This document shows, one piece after another, positions 1 to 7,355 of a DNA stretch of 64,000 nucleotides; within the stretch, counting starts at the first letter, position 1, and every line of letters begins with the position of its first letter. Origin of the DNA: Arcobacter lacus. GTDB taxonomy: Bacteria; Campylobacterota; Campylobacteria; Campylobacterales; Arcobacteraceae. Under the pieces are notes generated by a model. That model was not told the DNA's origin. It made no database searches and worked only from the letters and a program-made list of their open reading frames with translations. The DNA lies in assembly GCF_003063295.1 (NCBI RefSeq), contig NZ_MUXF01000010.1, forward strand, positions 62,001 through 126,000, read 5' to 3'. Position numbers and translations under genes: made by a program.

Positions 1-80
1 TAGAAGAGAAATACTATACTAAAAAACCAAGAGATTTTTTTGGAATAGCTGGAATATCTTATGTGAGTTGTTCGTCATAA
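1..80 (+). CDS. C-terminal fragment of an unidentified protein
   Basis: An open frame entering from the window edge ends at a TAA and encodes about 25 residues ending FFGIAGISYVSCSS. The composition looks coding and a small hairpin lies over the stop codon, which fits a gene end. It converges on the next gene. The fragment is too short to assign a family, and whether it is a real gene depends on sequence outside the window. Confidence 0.35.
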   Translation, partial: EEKYYTKKPRDFFGIAGISYVSCSS

Positions 81-101
81 GTTATATTTTAAATAACTTT
101 T
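79..101 (+). terminator. Weak hairpin after the left-edge gene fragment
   Basis: The arms AAGTTAT and ATAACTT pair perfectly around an AT loop and are followed by a short T run. The left arm overlaps the stop codon of the partial gene. The stem has only two G/C pairs, so it would be weak. From here to position 237 I see no gene or recognisable signal. Confidence 0.35.
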
Positions 102-237
102 GGGAGTATAAAATAAACTGTGTGAACAACCTTTAGCCTATTCTCTTATTTTGTGTATTTTTCCATAATTTCACTGAAAAGTATACAAAGTTGAGAATAA
201 ATTTCACTTTAATTCCTCAAACTAGTTCTTTCCTATT

Positions 238-960
238 CTATTTAAATTGTAAGATATAATTATAATCATTAGTCTGTATTGCAAATACTTTTGCTAGAAA
301 AGTATCATGTTGAAACTTTCCATTATTATCAAATATTGTTATTCCATCTGATAGTTTTACTTTATGCTCTTTAATAAGCTTTTTATATCCAGTAAATAAT
401 TGTATTTCAATCTCTGAATTCTGATATATTTTTTTCAATTCATAATTAAAATAATCATTAATTTCTATATTGTGTAATAAATAATTACCATTATTTAAAT
501 TAGAATAAATAGAGTTTTTAAATTTATCTGTATAAAAGAATGGTATGACATCTTTTAAAGACAAACTTTTTGATAAATAAAAAGTTTTTTCTTCACCAGG
601 TTCAATAAATATTGAACTGGATTCTTTTGGATCAGTATCAAGTATTCTTTCTCCTTTAGCATATGATTTTGCTTCTAGCTTCTTATTACTATTGATATTT
701 AATGTATAAGATGTTATATGAATCTTGGTATTTCCAAAGTTTTTTGCTGTTATGGCAATATTGGTATTTCCATAAAAATCAAACTCTTTATTTAAAAAGT
801 GCATGCTTGGTATTAGTTTCATATTTATAATTTGTATATTATTGTCATCAGAACCAAAAATCTCAGAATATTTTTGGTCTGAAAATAAATAAACTGCAAT
901 AACTCCAGACAAAAGAGTAAAAAGAGCGATTATAAATGCTGTTATCTTTTTTATATACAT
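238..960 (-). CDS. Hypothetical membrane-anchored protein
   Basis: A 240-residue protein with one N-terminal membrane segment (about residues 5-26) followed by a soluble, probably periplasmic, domain of alternating beta-type segments without cysteines or a recognisable catalytic motif. An in-frame TTG nine codons upstream exists, but the ATG used here is preceded by AAGGA at good spacing and begins directly before the hydrophobic segment. It lies downstream of guaA on the same strand with a short gap, so it may be read through from guaA. I do not recognise the family. The segment after residue 35 (NxxIAITAKNFGNTKI) resembles an Ig-like beta-sandwich strand pair, which is only an impression. 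Confidence 0.7.
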   Translation of the reverse strand: MYIKKITAFIIALFTLLSGVIAVYLFSDQKYSEIFGSDDNNIQIINMKLIPSMHFLNKEFDFYGNTNIAITAKNFGNTKIHITSYTLNINSNKKLEAKSYAKGERILDTDPKESSSIFIEPGEEKTFYLSKSLSLKDVIPFFYTDKFKNSIYSNLNNGNYLLHNIEINDYFNYELKKIYQNSEIEIQLFTGYKKLIKEHKVKLSDGITIFDNNGKFQHDTFLAKVFAIQTNDYNYILQFK

Positions 961-1008
961 TGATATCCTTATTTGACACAATATCAAGCAAAAAGATAAT
1001 GCTCTATT

Positions 1009-2544
1009 TTATTCCCACTCAATAGTTGCTGGTGGTTTTGATGAGATATCATAAACTACTCTATTGATTCCATCAACTTCATTGATAATTCTTCTTGAGA
1101 TAGTTTCAAGTATTTCATGTGGAATATGTGCAAAAGTTGCTGTCATACCATCTGTTGCATCTACTATTCTTACACAAACTGTATTATCATAAGTTCTATT
1201 ATCACCCATAACTCCAACAGATTTTACATTTAATAATACTGTAAATGCTTGCCAAGTTTTATCATAATATCCAGTTGAATGTAATACATCAAGCATGATA
1301 ACATCAGCTTTTCTTAAAAGTTCCAAATCAGGTTTATTTACTTCACCCATGATTCTAATAGCAAGACCAGGACCAGGGAATGGATGTCTGCTTATCATAC
1401 TTTTTGGAAGACCAAGTTCTAATCCTAAAGCTCTAACTTCATCTTTGAAGATTTCTCTTAGAGGTTCAATTAGTTCAAATTTCATCCAATCAGGAAGACC
1501 ACCAACATTATGGTGAGACTTGATAGTTTTACTTGGACCTTTTACAGAAACTGATTCGATAACATCTGTATATAAAGTTCCTTGTGCTAAAAACTCAATT
1601 CCAGAGTGTTTTTTTGCTTCTACATCAAATACTTCGATAAATGTTTCACCAATGATTTTTCTTTTTTTCTCTGGATCTGTAACTCCAGCTAGTTTTGATA
1701 AGAAAGTTTCACTTGCATCAACAGTGATCAAATTTACACCTCTACTTTTGAACATAGTTTCAACTTGTTCTCTTTCATTTGCTCTTAAAAGTCCATTGTC
1801 TACAAATACAGGAATTACTTGCTCTCCAATAGCTTCTGCTAATAAAGTTGCTACAACTGAGCTATCAACTCCACCTGAAACTGCACATAATACTTTTTTA
1901 TTTCCAACTTTATCTTGGATTTGTTTTATTTGTTCTTTTGCAAAACTTCCCATATTCCAAGTAGATTCACAACCACAAATATGTTTAGCAAAGTTTTTAA
2001 GAAGTTTGCTTCCTTCTTGTGAGTGATAAACTTCTGGGTGAAATTGGAATGCATAAATATTTCTATTTATATCAGCAATAGCTGCAAATGGAGAATTTTC
2101 ACTTGTTGCGATTTTTTCAAATCCAGCAGGGATATTTTCAACTCTATCTCCGTGGCTCATCCAAACAATTTGACCATCTTGTGTATCTTTGAAAATTGGA
2201 TTTTCAACTTCAAATTGTAATTTAGCTTTTCCATATTCGTGATGACTTGCTGGAATTACACTTCCACCAAAGTGTTGAGAGATTAGTTGCATTCCATAAC
2301 AAATACCTAAAATTGGAAGACCCAATTCAAATATTGTAGTATCTGGATGATAAGCATCAACAGCATAAACAGATGCTGGTCCACCTGATAGAATAATTCC
2401 TTTTGGAGTTCTAGCTACTATATCTCCAATAGGTTCATTATAAGGAACTATTTCAGAGTAAACACCTGCTTCTCTAAGTTTTCTAGCAATGATTTGAGTA
2501 TATTGACTACCGAAATCTAAGACTACTATTGGTACATGTTTCAT
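1009..2544 (-). CDS. guaA: GMP synthase (glutamine-hydrolysing)
   Basis: Converts XMP to GMP with ATP and glutamine in cytosolic purine synthesis. The 511-residue length is typical of the single-chain enzyme. The N-terminal class I glutaminase has the nucleophile Cys82 in GICYGMQ and the His169/Glu171 pair in FHPE. The ATP pyrophosphatase P-loop SGGVDSS is at 223-229, and the C-terminal dimerisation domain ends in the conserved PPATIEWE. The ATG is preceded by AAGGA. nadB lies upstream on the same strand with a roughly 65-base gap. Identification is secure. Confidence 0.98.
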   Translation of the reverse strand: MKHVPIVVLDFGSQYTQIIARKLREAGVYSEIVPYNEPIGDIVARTPKGIILSGGPASVYAVDAYHPDTTIFELGLPILGICYGMQLISQHFGGSVIPASHHEYGKAKLQFEVENPIFKDTQDGQIVWMSHGDRVENIPAGFEKIATSENSPFAAIADINRNIYAFQFHPEVYHSQEGSKLLKNFAKHICGCESTWNMGSFAKEQIKQIQDKVGNKKVLCAVSGGVDSSVVATLLAEAIGEQVIPVFVDNGLLRANEREQVETMFKSRGVNLITVDASETFLSKLAGVTDPEKKRKIIGETFIEVFDVEAKKHSGIEFLAQGTLYTDVIESVSVKGPSKTIKSHHNVGGLPDWMKFELIEPLREIFKDEVRALGLELGLPKSMISRHPFPGPGLAIRIMGEVNKPDLELLRKADVIMLDVLHSTGYYDKTWQAFTVLLNVKSVGVMGDNRTYDNTVCVRIVDATDGMTATFAHIPHEILETISRRIINEVDGINRVVYDISSKPPATIEWE

Positions 2545-2608
2545 ATGATATTTTCCTTTTTTGTGTTTAACTCTTAATTTTTAATCGTAAATTTTATCTA
2601 AACTCGTT

Positions 2609-4060
2609 TTAATCTTCTTTTATAAAGTGAGCGCCAAGCGATTTTTTTCTATTCAAAGCAGCTTTTAAAATAGATTTTGCTGTTAAAAGTCTAAGATATA
2701 ATAGCCGTCCAACATCTTTTTTTAGATACTCTTCAATTTTTTCTAAAGATTTTTTAAGTTCACTAGGAATTCTTACAATTCCTGCATTTACCCACATGAT
2801 TTTTCTTAAATCATCTTTTATATCTTTGTCTATTTCTTTATTTCTAACAAAGTTTATGATAGGTTTATCATAATTTGAAGGATCGATTTTAAAGTTTTCT
2901 TTCATTGAAGTTTCAACAGCAATTTCAGAAAAAACTAAACCTTCTAAAAGTGAATTTGAAGCTAATCTATTTGCTCCATGAACTCCTGTACAAGCAAGTT
3001 CACCTATTGCATAAAGATTTTTCATTCCTTTTATTTTTCCTTGCATTGTTACTTTAACTCCACCCATAGAGTAGTGAAAAGCTGGACTTATAGGAACTCT
3101 TTCAAAAGGAAGTTCATAACCTAAATCTTTTAAGTTTGCATAAATATTTGGAAATCTTTGTTTAAATGCCTTTTTCTCAAAAGTTTCAAAAGATAAAAAT
3201 ATTTTTAATCCAGTTTTTTTATGATAATCAAAAATAGAACGGCTAACTACATCTCTAGGAGCTAGTTCTCCATCTTTATGATAATCAAATAAAAACCTAT
3301 ATCCGTTTTCATCTACAATATGCGCGCCTTCACCTCTTAAAGCTTCACTTAAAAGAGGTTTTCTTGCAAAAGATGTTCCTTTTACAACTGTTGGGTGAAA
3401 TTGCATCATCTCCATATCTTTTAAAGGAAGATTTTTTTCAGAAATAATTCCTTGTACTTCACCTGCATTTGCTGTTGAATTTGTATGATATTTATAGATA
3501 GAACCAACTCCACCACTTGCAAGTATTGTTGTATGTGCGAAAGCAACTTTTTGTTCAGTTTCACTTACAAAATATTGAACACCATAACAAATGTCATCTT
3601 TTATTAGTAAATCACAAACAACAGCTTGAGTTACAATTTCATGTTGGCAATGTTCAAGCAAAAAGATATGAATCATTCTTCCAGTTGCATCACCATCTGC
3701 GTGTAAAATACGATTTCTACTATGAGCAGCTTCTTTTGTATAAGCTAGTTTTCCTTCTTTATTTAAATCAAACTTCATTCCATCATGGATTAAATTTTTG
3801 ATTGTAGAAATAGATTTATGACTTAAAAGCTCAACAGCTTCTTTGTCATTGTAGTTTACACCAGCTTCTAAAGTATCTTTTATGTGAGTTGGAATATCAC
3901 TTTCATCAACTGCACTTGCTATTCCACCTTGTGCCCAAAAAGTATTACAATTCCAAGTAGACATTTTACAAAGAATTAAAACTCTTTTATCTTTAGGAAT
4001 TAGTCTAGCTGCATTTAGTCCTGCAACTCCAGTTCCAACTATTATATAATCGTAAATCAT
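2609..4060 (-). CDS. nadB: L-aspartate oxidase
   Basis: A flavoenzyme that oxidises L-aspartate to iminoaspartate, the first step of de novo NAD synthesis, using fumarate or oxygen. The N-terminal FAD-binding motif GTGVAGLNAA (8-17), the NTFWAQGGIAS segment and the HADGDATGR loop are all present, as are the C-terminal helices of the succinate dehydrogenase flavoprotein superfamily. At 483 residues it is shorter than the E. coli enzyme (about 540), mostly at the C-terminus. Its ATG overlaps the stop of a tiny upstream lipoprotein gene (ATGA), so the two are probably co-translated. nadA and nadC are not in this window. Confidence 0.96.
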   Translation of the reverse strand: MIYDYIIVGTGVAGLNAARLIPKDKRVLILCKMSTWNCNTFWAQGGIASAVDESDIPTHIKDTLEAGVNYNDKEAVELLSHKSISTIKNLIHDGMKFDLNKEGKLAYTKEAAHSRNRILHADGDATGRMIHIFLLEHCQHEIVTQAVVCDLLIKDDICYGVQYFVSETEQKVAFAHTTILASGGVGSIYKYHTNSTANAGEVQGIISEKNLPLKDMEMMQFHPTVVKGTSFARKPLLSEALRGEGAHIVDENGYRFLFDYHKDGELAPRDVVSRSIFDYHKKTGLKIFLSFETFEKKAFKQRFPNIYANLKDLGYELPFERVPISPAFHYSMGGVKVTMQGKIKGMKNLYAIGELACTGVHGANRLASNSLLEGLVFSEIAVETSMKENFKIDPSNYDKPIINFVRNKEIDKDIKDDLRKIMWVNAGIVRIPSELKKSLEKIEEYLKKDVGRLLYLRLLTAKSILKAALNRKKSLGAHFIKED

Positions 4061-4188
4061 TTGTTTGTTTGTTCTTGTTTATCAGAAGAAACATAAATTG
4101 GGTCAGCTTTATAACCACAACCACTAAATGATAATATAAAACTCGCTATAATTAGCGTATGAAAAAAATTAGTGAAATACTTAGTCAT
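4057..4188 (-). CDS. Small LptM-like lipoprotein
   Basis: A 43-residue ORF with a hydrophobic signal (residues about 11-22), a lipobox ending SFSGC, and a mature N-terminus CGYKADPIYV followed by a short polar tail. This matches the LptM/YifL pattern (lipidated Cys, then G-x-K-x-P-x-Y), a family in which E. coli LptM helps LptD assembly. Its stop overlaps the nadB start by four bases. The start codon lies inside the divergent gene on the other strand, so the two genes overlap antiparallel by 30 bases. It is short enough that automatic gene callers may miss it. The lipoprotein call is firm; the LptM function is inferred. Confidence 0.75.
   Translation of the reverse strand: MTKYFTNFFHTLIIASFILSFSGCGYKADPIYVSSDKQEQTNK
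4144..4157 (+). promoter_or_regulatory. Palindromic -10 region; transcript probably leaderless
   Basis: TATAAT sits at 4147-4152 between the inverted arms CGCTA and TAGCG. The downstream ATG begins seven bases after the -10 box and has no Shine-Dalgarno sequence, so the mRNA would start at or within a base or two of the start codon. The palindrome over the -10 could be an operator. Confidence 0.5.
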
Positions 4189-4575
4189 CTTAAAAATTAT
4201 CCTGAATTCAAGAAGTTTAATACATATTCTTTAATTGTAAAGTTTATTGATGTGCTTCCTTTAAAACTAAAAAAAGGTGTAAAGTTTGCTTATATTAAAA
4301 ATCAAACTTTATATTTCGTATTAACTCATCCTGTTTATAAAATGGAGTTTGAGTATAACAAAGCAGATATAAAATCATTATTAAAAAATTTTAAAATTGC
4401 AAATGTTGAAGAGATAGCTTTTTTTGTGACGAATGTAGTAGAAAAAAAAGAAAAAGAGCTTGAACAAAAACCTTTTTATGAAGAGAAAAGTTATGGGATT
4501 TTTGAAAATAAAGCAAAAGATGAAAAGATTTTTAAAAAATTTGAAAATATTAGAGATATTATAAAAAATTCTTAA
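4159..4575 (+). CDS. DciA-like (DUF721) protein
   Basis: A 138-residue basic protein. Residues 40-95 (a GVKFAYIKNQTLYFVLTHP strand pair, then a long helix and IANVEEIAFFVTN) follow the DUF721 layout: a strand pair after a Gly turn, a helix, and a final IxxIxF-type strand. DUF721 proteins (DciA) bind DnaB and help load the replicative helicase in bacteria lacking DnaC, which includes Campylobacterota. The C-terminal 45 residues are a charged, probably disordered tail. It starts at the first ATG after a -10 box and its last 17 bases overlap the convergent metallopeptidase gene. The similarity is by pattern only; a generic conserved hypothetical protein is the alternative. Confidence 0.6.
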   Translation: MKKISEILSHLKNYPEFKKFNTYSLIVKFIDVLPLKLKKGVKFAYIKNQTLYFVLTHPVYKMEFEYNKADIKSLLKNFKIANVEEIAFFVTNVVEKKEKELEQKPFYEEKSYGIFENKAKDEKIFKKFENIRDIIKNS

Positions 4576-5152
4576 ACTCTTTTTCTATTTGTTTGTAGTT
4601 TGGACAATACTTTTCTACTAAATTCCAAAAGTTTTTTGAGTGATTTTTATGTTTTATATGAGAAAGCTCGTGAATTACGACATATTGCATAATTTCAAGT
4701 GGAAATTTCATAAGTAAAATATTGAAATTTAGACCATTTTTGAAGTTACATGAACCCCAAGTTCTTTTATTTTTTCTATAACTAATTGAAGTTGGATATA
4801 AATCCATTTTTTTAGAAAATGTTTCAACTATATTTGGCAAAATTTTTTCTATCTCATTTTTATAAAATTTATCTAAATTTTTTATATTAAAATCTTGTAA
4901 TTTTTTTATTTCACCTAAATATAAAAATTCATCTTCTAAAAGTGCATTTTTTGAAACTTTTTTTATAGCATTTTCAAGCCAATTTTTTCTTTTTTCTACT
5001 AAAATTTTTGCATCATATAGCGAAAAATAGATGTTTGATTTTATTTCTATTAAATCTTCTTTTAAAACTCTGATATAACAATGTTTTACATTTTTTTTAT
5101 TTACAAGTTTGACTGTTACTTGTTTTTCGTTTAGTTCTATTTGAAAACTCAA
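4559..5152 (-). CDS. YgjP-like zinc metallopeptidase (DUF45)
   Basis: A 197-residue soluble protein with the zinc motif HELSH at 161-165 followed by HKNHSKNFW, which supplies the third ligand (His171). The RTWGSC motif upstream (about 130) is also typical of the YgjP/WLM (DUF45) family. Such proteins are often found near restriction or repair genes, but their substrate is generally unknown. Here it stands alone, convergent with and overlapping the DciA-like gene by 17 bases. Family assignment is confident; function is not. Confidence 0.88.
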   Translation of the reverse strand: MSFQIELNEKQVTVKLVNKKNVKHCYIRVLKEDLIEIKSNIYFSLYDAKILVEKRKNWLENAIKKVSKNALLEDEFLYLGEIKKLQDFNIKNLDKFYKNEIEKILPNIVETFSKKMDLYPTSISYRKNKRTWGSCNFKNGLNFNILLMKFPLEIMQYVVIHELSHIKHKNHSKNFWNLVEKYCPNYKQIEKEFKNFL

Positions 5153-5203
5153 GTTTATCCTTAAGGAATGATTAGATAAAATCCAGCACTATTATATACA
5201 AAA

Positions 5204-5209
5204 TATAAT
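5204..5209 (+). promoter_or_regulatory. -10 box of the aminotransferase gene
   Basis: TATAAT 25 bases before the start codon, with AT-rich DNA instead of a defined -35, as usual for vegetative promoters in Campylobacterota. A GAGGA Shine-Dalgarno lies just before the ATG. Confidence 0.6.
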
Positions 5210-5233
5210 GATAATTTGATTTGAGGAAAAATA

Positions 5234-6400
5234 ATGAAAATTGCAAACAGAATGGAGCAACTATCTCCATCACTTACTTTGGCAATTACAGCCTTAGGAA
5301 GAGAGCTAAAAGCTCAAGGTAAAGATATACTAAGTTTTAGTGCAGGTGAACCTGACTTTGATACGCCACAAATTGTAAAAGATGCAGCAATAAAAGCTAT
5401 TAATGAAGGACAAACTAAATACACGGCAGTAGAAGGTATTATCAAAACTAAGCAAGCAATTATTAACAAATTAAAAAAAGACCACAATTTAGATTATAAG
5501 TTAGAGGGAATTGTAATAAGTAATGGAGCAAAACACTCGTTATTTAATCTTTGTCAAGTATTAATTGATAATGGTGATGAAGTGATTATTCCAAGCCCTT
5601 ATTGGGTTACATATCCTGAACAAGTAAAATATTCTGGTGGAGTTCCTGTATTTATTGAAACAGATGAAACAACAAACTTTAAAATTACACCAGAGCAATT
5701 AAAAAAAGCTATTACGCCAAAAACAAAAATTTTGATGTTAAATACTCCTTCAAACCCAACAGGTTCGATTTATTCTAAAGAAGAATTAACAGCTATTGGA
5801 AAAGTTTTAGAAGGAACAGATATTATCGTTTTCTCTGATGAAATGTATGAAAAAATCATCTTCAATGGGAAAAAATTTACTGCCGCAGCTGAAGTTAGTG
5901 CTGATATGTACAATAGAACAGTTACAATAAATGGTTTAAGTAAAGCTGTTGCGATGACTGGATGGAGATTTGGTTATGTTGCAACACCAAATGTTGCATT
6001 AGCAAAAGCTATGACAAAACTTCAAGGTCAAGTAACATCAAATATTAATACTATGACTCAATATGCTGCTATTCCAGCACTTGAAGGTGAAGCAGATAAA
6101 GACATAGAAATGATGAGAGCTGAATTTGAAAAAAGAAAAGATTATATTGTAAAAGCAATAAATGAAATAGATGGTTTATCTTGTTATGAACCTGATGGAG
6201 CATTTTATGTTTTCATAAATATCAAAAAAATAAGCAATGATTCGATGAAATTTTGTGCAGATTTATTAGAGCAAAAAGGTGTTGCACTGGTTCCTGGACT
6301 TGCATTTGGTATGGAAGGTTATGCTAGACTTTCATTTGCTACAAGTTTAGATGTAATTAAAGAAGGTGTAAAAAGAATTAAAGAATTTACTCAAAAGTAA
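5234..6400 (+). CDS. Aspartate aminotransferase (PLP, class I)
   Basis: Transfers the amino group between aspartate and 2-oxoglutarate, joining the TCA cycle to amino-acid synthesis. The 388 residues carry all fold-type I landmarks: the N-terminal FSAGEPDFDTP, the PSNPTGSIYS motif, the PLP-binding Lys237 in NGLSKAVAMTGWR, and the substrate carboxylate Arg in YARLSFATS near the C-terminus. The length and GEPDFDTP motif place it in the I-gamma subgroup (aspB/aatA type), so prephenate or other keto acids are possible extra substrates. The CDF transporter follows with no intergenic base. Confidence 0.93.
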   Translation: MKIANRMEQLSPSLTLAITALGRELKAQGKDILSFSAGEPDFDTPQIVKDAAIKAINEGQTKYTAVEGIIKTKQAIINKLKKDHNLDYKLEGIVISNGAKHSLFNLCQVLIDNGDEVIIPSPYWVTYPEQVKYSGGVPVFIETDETTNFKITPEQLKKAITPKTKILMLNTPSNPTGSIYSKEELTAIGKVLEGTDIIVFSDEMYEKIIFNGKKFTAAAEVSADMYNRTVTINGLSKAVAMTGWRFGYVATPNVALAKAMTKLQGQVTSNINTMTQYAAIPALEGEADKDIEMMRAEFEKRKDYIVKAINEIDGLSCYEPDGAFYVFINIKKISNDSMKFCADLLEQKGVALVPGLAFGMEGYARLSFATSLDVIKEGVKRIKEFTQK

Positions 6401-7297
6401 ATGATGTCTCCACAAAAAAAGGCTACTGCTGTTTCATCTAGTGTTGCAGCAGTTCTTACTCTACTCAAACTTATACTTGGAATTGCAAGTGGATCTGTTG
6501 CTGTTTTAGCTTCAGCAATAGATTCTGTTTTAGATATGTTTGTATCTATTTTTAACTATTTTGCAATTTCAAAGTCTGAAAAACCTGCTGATGAACGATT
6601 TAATTATGGAAGAGGAAAAATTGAAGCTTTAGCTTCTGTAATTGAAGGAACGATTATTTCTATTTCAGGATTGTTTCTTCTTTATCAAGCATTTCTAAAA
6701 GCATATACAGGGGAAACTTCTTCTTATTTAGGTATTTCTATTTTAGTGATGATTATCTCTTTATCTATTACAATTATTTTAGTTTTATATCTAAATTATA
6801 TTGCAAAAAAGACAAATAGTATGGTTATAAAAGCAGATGCATTGCATTATAAAACTGATGTTTTTAGTACTTTAGCAGTTTTAATTTCTCTTTTACTTGT
6901 TTATTTTACAGGTTATGAAATTATTGATGCACTTATTGGTGCAGGAATTGCTATATACATAATCTTTTCTGCTTATAAATTAATCTATGATGGAGTTATG
7001 GTTTTACTTGACAGTGCAGTTGATGAAAAAGTTGTACAAGAAATAATAACAATAATAAAAGAAAATAAAAAAGTTCATAGTTTCCATTTATTAAAAACAA
7101 GAGAAGCTGCAAATCAAACTTTTGTTGAAGTGCATTTAGTTTTTGATAGTTTAATTTCTTTATTAGAGGCTCATAAAGTTAGTGATTCAATAGAATCAAA
7201 AATAAGAAAGCTAGATAAAAAAAGAGATTGGAATATTACTATTCATCTTGATCCTTATGATGATTTAAAAGTAGATAAATTTATTATTAATAACTAA
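6401..7297 (+). CDS. Cation diffusion facilitator (FieF-like metal exporter)
   Basis: A 298-residue inner-membrane proton-coupled exporter of divalent metals (zinc, iron, cobalt or manganese in this family). Six membrane segments fill residues 10-205. The transport site is visible as Asp-x3-Asp in the second helix (AIDSVLDMF) and in ADALHYKTD of the fifth, where the His-x3-Asp form points to zinc/cadmium-type specificity. A cytosolic ferredoxin-like domain (210-298) contains HLLKTREA and the terminal TIHLDP motif. The gene starts with ATGATG immediately after the aminotransferase stop, so either Met may be used and translation is probably coupled. Confidence 0.92.
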   Translation: MMSPQKKATAVSSSVAAVLTLLKLILGIASGSVAVLASAIDSVLDMFVSIFNYFAISKSEKPADERFNYGRGKIEALASVIEGTIISISGLFLLYQAFLKAYTGETSSYLGISILVMIISLSITIILVLYLNYIAKKTNSMVIKADALHYKTDVFSTLAVLISLLLVYFTGYEIIDALIGAGIAIYIIFSAYKLIYDGVMVLLDSAVDEKVVQEIITIIKENKKVHSFHLLKTREAANQTFVEVHLVFDSLISLLEAHKVSDSIESKIRKLDKKRDWNITIHLDPYDDLKVDKFIINN

Positions 7298-7315
7298 AAA
7301 ATAAATTATTTTTGT

Positions 7316-7321
7316 TATAAT
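7316..7321 (+). promoter_or_regulatory. -10 box before the phosphodiesterase-cyclase operon
   Basis: TATAAT 35 bases before the start, followed by AAGGA near the start codon. It is the only evident promoter for the two-gene cyclic-nucleotide signalling unit. Confidence 0.55.
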
Positions 7322-7355
7322 CTTATATTATGAACGACTTAAGGAAATGAAATAG

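Noticed and set aside
1295-2220. Plus-strand open frames within guaA
   Set aside because: They are antisense shadows of a highly conserved housekeeping gene without start signals.
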